Source of the DNA: Streptomyces spororaveus
Lineage (GTDB): Bacteria > Actinomycetota > Actinomycetes > Streptomycetales > Streptomycetaceae
Reading direction: 5' to 3'
Assembly (NCBI RefSeq): GCF_016755875.1
Contig: NZ_BNED01000005.1
Span: 4,540,001-4,604,000 of the forward strand
DNA: 64,000 bases
The position numbers were made by a program, and so were the translations under genes. Shown here piece after piece: positions 58,826 through 64,000 of this stretch (positions are counted from its first letter, which is position 1; every line of letters begins with the position of its first letter). The notes beneath the pieces are model-generated. The model was not told the DNA's origin. It did no database searches and saw only the letters and a list, made by a program, of their open reading frames with translations.

Positions 58826-59415
58826 GTCACATCCCAGACAGCGATGCGCTCGGGGGTGTGAGGCTCAGGGGAGAGGTCACGCCAGGCCCAGGGAACCGGC
58901 CGCATCTCCGCCACGGCGGCGCGTCCGCACAGGGTTGGGTCCGGCGAGGGGTTGGTCGTCGTCGTTGCCTGGGCTGCTGCTCTCTTCAGGCAGTCCGTCA
59001 CCGAACGCGTTTCCGCGCACGGGGTCCACGTGACGTTCTCCTGGTGGAGCAGCAGGGCTACCTCGATGCCCTGGGACCTGGAAGCGCGGTCGAGCCCGAA
59101 GGCGTTCGACGGCCTGGAGTGCGGGGTGAGCGCCGCACTGTGCCACTGACCGCCGGTCATGCGATAGGGGGCGTACTGAGGGTCCTTTGCGGACTTGGTG
59201 AAGAAGGCCCAGCCCTGGGGAGCCACCACGGTCGCCACCTTCCGGGTCTTGCCCTGCCCGGGAAGGGAGATGGTGTTGTGCGGCAGGAAGCTCTGGGCCA
59301 CGTAGAGGCAGATGACGACCCAGGCCGCGGTGGTCGCCGTGACCCAGATGCGGGGCACTGTGACCGAATGGTCGGGAGAGTGGGAGTGCAGCTGAATTCT
59401 GTTGGTGAGACGCAT
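58816..59415 (-). CDS. sdpA: SdpA-family maturation protein
   Basis: 199 residues with one N-terminal membrane helix (WVTATTAAWVVICLYVAQSF) and an external domain. The SdpA hallmark is VVAPQGWAFFTKSAKDPQYA, followed by a small Cys pair (WTPCAETRSVTDCLKRAAAQ). In B. subtilis the SdpA-SdpB pair is needed to turn SdpC into the toxic peptide. It is longer than the Bacillus protein (158 residues) because of the N- and C-terminal ends. Start 59415. Overlaps sdpB; separated from sdpC by 117 bases containing a hairpin. Confidence 0.87.
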   Translation of the reverse strand: MRLTNRIQLHSHSPDHSVTVPRIWVTATTAAWVVICLYVAQSFLPHNTISLPGQGKTRKVATVVAPQGWAFFTKSAKDPQYAPYRMTGGQWHSAALTPHSRPSNAFGLDRASRSQGIEVALLLHQENVTWTPCAETRSVTDCLKRAAAQATTTTNPSPDPTLCGRAAVAEMRPVPWAWRDLSPEPHTPERIAVWDVTCP

Positions 59416-59480
59416 GGGAAGGGGGTGCCCTTGACTGGTCGGCGAAGCCTGGTGGCCTGCGGGAGCGGAGGACGAGGGCA

Positions 59481-59517
59481 GCGGGCCGGCCGCCAGGCGC
59501 CTTGGAGGCCGGCCCGC
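59481..59517 (-). terminator. Intercistronic hairpin between sdpC and sdpA
   Basis: Perfect 11-bp GCGGGCCGGCC (59481-59491) / GGCCGGCCCGC (59507-59517), 15-base loop, just after the sdpC stop. It likely attenuates transcription into sdpAB so that more precursor than maturation enzyme is made, and stabilises sdpC mRNA. Inference from layout. Confidence 0.6.
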
Positions 59518-59532
59518 CGCTGTGCGCCGCGC

Positions 59533-60195
59533 CTAGGCCGCCAGGACCCGCGTCAGCCCGGCGATCTGCTGGTCCTTCGTCAGGGAACTCCCGCCGTTGC
59601 CGGGCGCGGACCAGAAGTTGAGCGCGTTCACGATGTTGCCCGCCGCCTGGATGTTGACGGCGACGGCCGCGTTGATCGCGCCGCCGAGGTTTACGGCGAT
59701 CAGCACGTTGACGGCGAGCACCACGGTCGCGCACTGAGCGGTTCCGGTCCCGATGTCGCCGGCGTTGGCCGCCTTCGAGGATGCCAGCGACTGCAGGATC
59801 TTGCCGGCCTCGGCGACCCCGCTTTCTACCTGTCGCGGGTCGCCGGAGCGGAGCTTCACCGAGAAGGAGCCGAAGAACTGCGGCTGCTCCCTCTGTATCC
59901 GGTCCAGGACCCCGGATACGGCCTGCCTCTGCTCGGCGGTGCTGTTCTTCTCGCGGAGGGCCGCGACGTCCACGAACATGCCGGATTCGGCAAGCTCTGC
60001 TGCCACGTCGCCCTGGGCGAAGGCCAGGCCTTCGAAGAGGGCCCGACCATCCTGGGTGGCCTCGGCCGTGGACGCGGCGGCTAAGGACGAACCCGCCCGG
60101 CTCGCTACGGGTGTGGCCACGGCCTGCTGGGCTACGACACTGCCGAGGCCGAGGATGGTTACGGCGGCGATGGCGACGCTTGTGCGCCTGTGCAT
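59533..60195 (-). CDS. sdpC: SdpC-family antimicrobial peptide precursor
   Basis: 220 residues from ATG 60195 (GGGAG upstream; the longer frame lacks a site). A Sec signal (MHRRTSVAIAAVTILGLGSV, end near AVA) precedes a helical pro-region with the family hallmark DGRALFEGLAFAQGDVAAEL. The C-terminal part has a 40-residue hydrophobic, Ala/Val/Asn-rich stretch at 152-195 (TAQCATVVLAVNVLIAVNLG onwards), the counterpart of the secreted SDP toxin. It has one Cys (154), while Bacillus SDP has two forming a disulfide. A polar 25-residue tail would be cleaved off. Heads the sdpC-sdpA-sdpB operon, divergent from a probable immunity operon. Confidence 0.85.
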   Translation of the reverse strand: MHRRTSVAIAAVTILGLGSVVAQQAVATPVASRAGSSLAAASTAEATQDGRALFEGLAFAQGDVAAELAESGMFVDVAALREKNSTAEQRQAVSGVLDRIQREQPQFFGSFSVKLRSGDPRQVESGVAEAGKILQSLASSKAANAGDIGTGTAQCATVVLAVNVLIAVNLGGAINAAVAVNIQAAGNIVNALNFWSAPGNGGSSLTKDQQIAGLTRVLAA

Positions 60196-60385
60196 GTATA
60201 GCTCCCTGTTTCTCGTGATGTTCCAGTGGTTACTCATCGCAACCGTGGATCATGGACGAGTGAAAGCTACAAGTGTTCGATGACAGGGCAACGTTCTTTA
60301 TGGGGCGACGTCAGGCGATCAAGCCAAGTGCTCACAGCTGCGTGTAGCTGACAGCAGCCCTGGGTACGCGGATCACCAACCGATA

Positions 60386-60410
60386 TGTTTGTTCTATCTC
60401 GATGCAAACA
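60386..60410. promoter_or_regulatory. Dyad in the divergent sdp/immunity promoter
   Basis: TGTTTG (60386-60391) / CAAACA (60405-60410) separated by 13 bases, within an AT-rich patch, 32 bases before the DUF1648 gene start. Fits an operator for the YtrA-type GntR protein encoded at the end of the same operon. The region is the only AT-rich promoter of the island. Confidence 0.55.
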
Positions 60411-60441
60411 AATTCAGTGACCTGATCCGCAGAGAGGATCG

Positions 60442-60912
60442 ATGTCGATGTCGACGCATCCCGCGCCGCCTGCCAGCCTCACGCGACGCGCGGCCTTAGT
60501 CGCCGCGCCCTTCGTCGTCGGGGCAATGGCCACCTCAATCGCGTTCTTGCTGCTCCGGGACTCGTTCCCCGACAAGATCGCCACCCACTTCACCCTCGAC
60601 GGCGCCGCCGACGGCTACAGCTCACCCGCCACGACACTTGGCCAATACATGCTGTTGTTCGTGATCGAAGCCGCCGGCACCATCGCCGCGGGCTTCTCCT
60701 CCAGGTCGGCCCTGACGACGGTCAGGTCGCTGGCCGTCTTCGCCTCCGGCCTGTCCGCCGCTACCGCCTACGCCTTGGTTGCCGCCATGCGGGCCGTCGG
60801 CGATTCCGACGGACACGGCATCCAACTGCCCCTCTACCAACTGCCTGTAGCCATCGCAGTCGGTGCAGCAGTGGGCGCTGTGGTCTGGCTTGTCTCCCGG
60901 AGGCGGGCATGA
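60442..60912 (+). CDS. DUF1648 membrane protein, probable SDP immunity
   Basis: 156 residues with four membrane helices. The DUF1648 motif FPDKIATHFTLDGAADGYSS after helix 1 is the same module found in B. subtilis SdpI, the immunity protein against the SDP toxin (SdpI has extra C-terminal helices). Position, divergent from sdpC with a GntR regulator downstream, makes immunity the natural reading; this is inference. Start at 60442 with AGAGG upstream. Overlaps the next gene by ATGA. Confidence 0.83.
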   Translation: MSMSTHPAPPASLTRRAALVAAPFVVGAMATSIAFLLLRDSFPDKIATHFTLDGAADGYSSPATTLGQYMLLFVIEAAGTIAAGFSSRSALTTVRSLAVFASGLSAATAYALVAAMRAVGDSDGHGIQLPLYQLPVAIAVGAAVGAVVWLVSRRRA

Positions 60913-61394
60913 ACCGCACTTCCGCTTCGCACCCGGTCATGGTTTGGCATCGCTTCCTGGCCAGCGGCTGGATGCTCGCCACCGGCGCTGTCTCGGCTGT
61001 CGGCCTGACTGTCGTCGCGGTCGTCGACCGTCCGCACAGGGCCATCGCCCTGTGGCTCCTGATCGTCTCCGCGGCTTTCCTGGCGACCGGAGCCATCCGC
61101 GTCACCGTCTCCGCCCACGGCGTCACCGCCGGCTCCGCTGTGCTTCCCTTCCTGCGCCGGCGATTTCCCCTCGAACGCATCGAGAGCGCCTCCGCCCGCT
61201 GGACCCGGCCCACTGAGATCGGGGGATGGGGCTACCGCTGGAACCCGGGCCTCAGCTCCATATCGCTGCGCGAAGGTGACGCCCTATGGCTCACCCTGAC
61301 AGGCGGCAAGCAGTTCGTGATCACCATCGACGACGCCGGCACCGCCGCCGAACTCACCAACGATCTCCTGGCTCACGGACGCAAAGGTCCCTGA
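60909..61394 (+). CDS. Membrane PH-like domain protein
   Basis: 161 residues. Two N-terminal membrane helices (FLASGWMLATGAVSAVGLTV; AIALWLLIVSAAFLATGAIR) then a beta-rich cytosolic domain with PLERIESASARWTRPTEIGG and a final helix, the layout of bacterial PH-like YdbS/DUF proteins that follow DUF1648 genes. Sandwiched by overlaps between the immunity candidate and GntR gene. A subunit of the immunity machinery is plausible. Confidence 0.8.
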   Translation: MNRTSASHPVMVWHRFLASGWMLATGAVSAVGLTVVAVVDRPHRAIALWLLIVSAAFLATGAIRVTVSAHGVTAGSAVLPFLRRRFPLERIESASARWTRPTEIGGWGYRWNPGLSSISLREGDALWLTLTGGKQFVITIDDAGTAAELTNDLLAHGRKGP

Positions 61395-61395
61395 C

Positions 61396-61755
61396 ATGCT
61401 GGTCACCATCGACCCGTCCTCACCCCAGAGCCTCGCGGAGCAGATCGCCGCCTCCGTACGCCGCAGCATGGCCGACGGCAAGCTCCGCAGGGGCGACCGC
61501 CTGCCCTCCGCCCGCGCCTTGGCCCGCACCTTGGACATCAACATGCACACCGTCCTGCGCGGCTACCAGATCCTCAGGGACGAGCGGCTCATCGAACTCC
61601 GCCCCGGACGCGGCGCAGTCGTCACCGCCGAAGCCTCCGGCCAGGCCCTGGTCATCGACGCATGCCGACACTTCATTTCCCTCGCTAGAGGAACAGGCAT
61701 GACAAGGCCCGACATCCTCCGACTCATTGCCGAACAGCTCGATCCGACCACCTGA
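61396..61755 (+). CDS. GntR-family regulator, YtrA type
   Basis: 119 residues. The winged helix is complete: PQSLAEQIAASVRRSMADGK, then LPSARALARTLDINMHTVLR and YQILRDERLIELRPGRGAVV. The short C-terminal tail of 40 residues marks the YtrA subfamily, which regulates adjoining membrane transport or immunity genes. One base after the upstream stop. It likely represses its own operon and maybe sdpC from the shared region. Confidence 0.9.
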   Translation: MLVTIDPSSPQSLAEQIAASVRRSMADGKLRRGDRLPSARALARTLDINMHTVLRGYQILRDERLIELRPGRGAVVTAEASGQALVIDACRHFISLARGTGMTRPDILRLIAEQLDPTT

Positions 61756-61790
61756 ACAGAGGCGTTCCTGTCCGCAGCGAACCCGGCATC

Positions 61791-61821
61791 GGTCGGGTCT
61801 GACGGCTGGACAGACCCGACC
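61791..61821 (+). terminator. Terminator of the immunity/GntR operon
   Basis: GGTCGGGTCTG (61791-61801) / CAGACCCGACC (61811-61821), perfect 11-bp hairpin, 36 bases after the GntR stop. The further 255 bases to 62076 hold no gene I can support. Confidence 0.75.
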
Positions 61822-62076
61822 AGGGCTCGCCTGATCCGCCGCGTCGACGAGGAAGGCTCGATCGGAGGGAGCGCCTGAGTGGGCCGGGCCCTCGGGCGGC
61901 CCACCGGCGGCCTCACGATCACCGCACGCGGGCCAGGAGACGCCGAGGGACCCACGTGGAACACGGAGCGGTTCGGGCAGCGGGGCCCCGCCCGGACCGC
62001 CCCGGAAGGGGGCGAATGGGGGCCTGAATAGATGGCTGTCCGCATGATCGGCAGTGCGGCCAGGCAGGTTCCGCAG

Positions 62077-63045
62077 CTAGTTCCGGGCCATGGCGTACTC
62101 GAAGCACGTCTCACAGACCTGGAGGGCGCCCTCCCCACCATCGATCAACGTGCCGCACTTCGCGCATTCGGTGAGGTTTCGGAACGCCTCGCCACAGTGG
62201 AAGCAGAAGCCCCGGTCTTCCTCCTTGAAGGCGGCGACCCGGACGCTCTGCACCAGCGCTTCCCCGTCGCAGGCAGGGCATGTGTACCTGGGCGGGCTAC
62301 CGCCGTCCTTGACCATGGAGAACCAGCTGTCGCCGAGGTGCTCGGCGGCGTACTCCTCGGCTGCCTGCTCCGGCTCCCACGGCACACCGCAGAAGAGACA
62401 GGATGTCGCGCCCTCGTGGGCGACCATGGCCCACTGGCCGCAGGCCACGCACTGAACGACGTGCCTCGCCATGCTGTCGAGCTCGGGCTGGATCCTCGCC
62501 ATACGCGACGTGACCAGAGCCTCCACTCGGCTCAGGCTCTCGCGCACGGTCCCCATGTGTGTGTCGAGGCTGGAGAGGTCATCCCCTGACAGGTGAGGCC
62601 GGAGTTCCTGGTTCACGAAGTCGAGCAGGAAGTCCAGCACCAGCACAGTACGAGACCTGACCGCCAGCGCCGGCTCGGTGAGACCGAAGTGCTGCAGACG
62701 GTTCCGCTGTGATGCGAGGTGCGTGATGTGGCCCTTGGCCTCTGACGGGACCTCCACGCCGGCATCGGCGCGCAGACGCTTGATCGCTGTGTCCACGTTG
62801 CAGCTTTGGAACCCGCCGCGGTCGAAGGCGGCCCTGTCGGCCTCCTCCGCCTTCTTGAAGGTCAGCCGCCAGTCGAAGGCGATCAGCCGAGCTTTGAGAA
62901 GCACCTCCGTCGCGGCCTGCAGATGGAGGACGGCGTACTTCAGGCTGCGAGGGCCTGGGGCCCCGTCGAGGTGCTCCATCACGCTGATCAGGTAGTCCAT
63001 CCCGTTTTCGACAGGCGGGAAGTGCACCTGCGGTTCCTCGGACAC
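62077..63045 (-). CDS. HEPN-like / zinc-ribbon protein
   Basis: 322 residues from a GTG at 63045. The N-terminal 170 residues are all-helical, with SLKYAVLHLQAATEVLLKAR and an R-x4-H motif in RNRLQHFG (R114, H119) of the kind found in HEPN RNases. The C-terminal 120 residues carry three Cys4 ribbons: CVACGQW ... CLFCG, CPACDGE ... CFHCG, CAKCGTL ... CETC. Such combinations occur in defence or toxin genes but the family is unnamed to me. Adjacent to the tRNA att end of the island. No clear antitoxin or partner. Confidence 0.75.
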   Translation of the reverse strand: MSEEPQVHFPPVENGMDYLISVMEHLDGAPGPRSLKYAVLHLQAATEVLLKARLIAFDWRLTFKKAEEADRAAFDRGGFQSCNVDTAIKRLRADAGVEVPSEAKGHITHLASQRNRLQHFGLTEPALAVRSRTVLVLDFLLDFVNQELRPHLSGDDLSSLDTHMGTVRESLSRVEALVTSRMARIQPELDSMARHVVQCVACGQWAMVAHEGATSCLFCGVPWEPEQAAEEYAAEHLGDSWFSMVKDGGSPPRYTCPACDGEALVQSVRVAAFKEEDRGFCFHCGEAFRNLTECAKCGTLIDGGEGALQVCETCFEYAMARN

Positions 63046-63156
63046 CTTCGTTCCCCTCGTGCAGCTCTGGGTGCGTGGTTCGGGTCACACGGTGACGGAT
63101 AGCGGCCTCGGCATGCACGTCTGCGGGCGAACTGAGACCAAAAGTGAGACCACGGA

Positions 63157-63269
63157 ACGCAGAAGGCCCCGGCCGGTTTCCCGGTCGGGGCCTTCAAGTG
63201 CCCGGTGAGGCACTGGCGGAGGATACGAGATTCGAACTCGTGAGGGGTTGCCCCCAACACGCTTTCCAA
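63157..63269 (-). repeat. Right 113-bp att repeat (within intact tRNA locus)
   Basis: Identical to 57102-57214. Here it includes the 3' half of the functional tRNA-Ser(GGA) and its terminator. Confidence 0.92.
63163..63194 (-). terminator. Terminator of tRNA-Ser(GGA)
   Basis: AAGGCCCCG... / ...CGGGGCCTT hairpin, arms 63163-63174 and about 63178-63194, 20 bases after the tRNA in the minus direction. Present in both copies of the 113-bp repeat. Confidence 0.8.
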
Positions 63270-63301
63270 GCGTGCGCCCTAGGCCACTAGGCGAATCCTC
63301 C
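63214..63301 (-). tRNA. tRNA-Ser(GGA)
   Basis: 88 nt on minus with encoded CCA (63214-63216). Acceptor GGAGGAT/ATCCTCC, anticodon loop CTTGGAA (anticodon GGA), long variable arm and T-arm ACGAG-TTCGAAT-CTCGT. The 3' half is duplicated at 57.1 kb; this locus is the integration target of the island. Confidence 0.96.
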
Positions 63302-63412
63302 GCCGCAAACAATACAAGACGTTGAGGGGTGCTCGCGAACGTGATCGTCGCGCCGGGGGCAGGTCGGGGTCCGGCTCGATTCCGGGGGCTTCCATCCGCT
63401 AGGGTGGGGCCA

Positions 63413-63498
63413 GCCCCTCACGTGGCGCTATCTCACCCAACTCCCCCAGGGCCGGAAGGCAGCAAGGGTAAGTGGGCTCTGGCGGGTGCGTGGGGGGC
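63413..63498 (+). ncRNA. ffs: Signal recognition particle RNA, small type
   Basis: Contains the conserved SRP core CAGGGCCGGAAGGCAGCAAG with the GGAA tetraloop-like internal element bound by Ffh, and outer strands GCCCCTCACG / TGCGTGGGGGGC that pair. Position just upstream of dnaX is conserved in Streptomyces (scr). Ends are estimated from pairing. Confidence 0.9.
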
Positions 63499-63595
63499 GC
63501 CTTGCGTTCCGGGCGCGGTCAAAGCGCGGTCCGGGACGGCCTCCCGGGGCTTCGGCGGGCCGCTGATGTCGGTGGGCCCGGATAACCTCGTATAC

Positions 63596-64000
63596 GTGTC
63601 GTCCCTTGCGCTGTACCGCCGCTATCGCCCCGAGTCGTTCGCCGAGGTCATCGGGCAGGAGCATGTCACTGCCCCGCTGATGCAGGCCCTGCGGAACAAC
63701 CGGGTCAATCACGCGTACCTGTTCAGCGGGCCGCGCGGCTGCGGCAAGACGACCAGCGCGCGCATCCTCGCCCGGTGTCTGAACTGTGAGCAGGGTCCCA
63801 CCCCCACCCCCTGCGGGGAGTGCCAGTCCTGCCGGGACCTGGCCAGGAACGGGCCGGGGTCCATCGACGTCATCGAGATCGACGCCGCCTCGCACGGTGG
63901 TGTGGACGACGCCCGTGACCTGCGCGAGAAGGCCTTCTTCGGGCCGGCCTCCAGCCGCTACAAGATCTACATCATCGACGAGGCCCACATGGTCACCCCG
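63596..64000 (+). CDS. dnaX: DNA polymerase III gamma/tau subunit (3' end outside window)
   Basis: 135 codons visible from the GTG at 63596: VSSLALYRRYRPESFAEVIG. The clamp-loader ATPase has Walker A FSGPRGCGKTTSARI, the zinc module CLNCEQGPTPTPCGECQSC and Walker B YIIDEAHMVTP at the window edge. It loads sliding clamps during replication. Follows the SRP RNA gene. Confidence 0.96.
   Translation, partial: MSSLALYRRYRPESFAEVIGQEHVTAPLMQALRNNRVNHAYLFSGPRGCGKTTSARILARCLNCEQGPTPTPCGECQSCRDLARNGPGSIDVIEIDAASHGGVDDARDLREKAFFGPASSRYKIYIIDEAHMVTP

Larger units (their letters stand above)
57102..63269. mobile_element. 6.2-kb island inserted at tRNA-Ser(GGA), no integrase
   Basis: Bounded by two identical 113-bp direct repeats made of the 3' half of tRNA-Ser(GGA) plus its terminator. 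Contents: a disabled DCC gene, sdpB, sdpA, sdpC, a DUF1648 immunity candidate, a membrane PH-like protein, a GntR regulator, and a HEPN-like protein. No integrase, excisionase or transfer gene is present, so it is either a deleted remnant or moves with a helper in trans. Codon bias is somewhat less extreme than in the neighbouring core genes (more TTG, AAG/AAA and A/T at third positions by eye). Confidence 0.85.

Overview
The window reads as an origin-proximal piece of a Streptomyces (or close relative) chromosome. GC content and third-position GC are very high. Family content and gene order match the core region I know from S. coelicolor: tandem SigB-like sigma factors of the sigN/sigF type, tadA, upp, the scRNA (SRP RNA) gene and dnaX. 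There are three ParB-binding parS palindromes and four serine/arginine tRNA genes. The window opens inside an integrated element and closes inside dnaX.

Region 1 (1-12,532): most of an actinomycete integrative and conjugative element (AICE). It has a tyrosine integrase (3' end outside the window), an excisionase, an iteron-like repeat block, a P4-type helicase, a Prim-Pol replication protein, an orphan cytosine-C5 methyltransferase, an FtsK/TraB-type translocase with clt-like repeats just beyond its 3' end, and a tightly overlapped operon of small spread-type proteins. A sigma-like HTH protein plus PP2C-like phosphatase pair sits at the right end. The right junction is a 3' tRNA-Ser(UGA) fragment (attR). 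The intact tRNA should lie left of base 1.

Region 2 (12.6-26.8 kb): small secreted proteins; an operon resembling the mycobacterial igr steroid side-chain operon (two acyl-CoA dehydrogenases, ChsH2-like, ChsH1-like and Ltp2-like proteins); a SigE-family sigma factor; two parS sites; a FadD-type acyl-CoA synthetase; a very large PAS/pseudokinase/receiver protein; and an SSI-type protease inhibitor.

Region 3 (27-41.9 kb): tRNA-Ser(GCU) and tRNA-Arg(ACG), a PH-domain protein, a divergent SMP-30/Lrp pair, a DUF2797 protein, a monooxygenase/amidohydrolase pair, a two-component system (with a parS site inside the kinase gene) followed by two membrane glycosyltransferases, and TetR, MFS and MarR genes.

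Region 4 (41.9-57.1 kb): core genes. These are sigN/sigF-like factors, tadA with its associated acidic protein, a tandem universal stress protein, upp, a LytR_C protein, a HerA-like ATPase, an OpcA paralogue, a cupin, a HhH-GPD protein, VOC and DoxX proteins, and an ATP-grasp protein. The region ends in a truncated, frameshifted MFS gene.

Region 5 (57,102-63,269): a 6.2-kb island bounded by two identical 113-bp copies of the 3' half of tRNA-Ser(GGA) plus its terminator. No integrase is visible. It carries what looks like a complete SDP (sporulation-delaying protein) type toxin locus: sdpC-sdpA-sdpB-DCC on one strand, and a divergent operon of a DUF1648 (SdpI-related, probable immunity) protein, a PH-like membrane protein and a GntR/YtrA-type repressor. 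A HEPN-like/zinc-ribbon protein lies next to the tRNA. This is the most notable system in the window. After it come tRNA-Ser(GGA), the SRP RNA and the start of dnaX.
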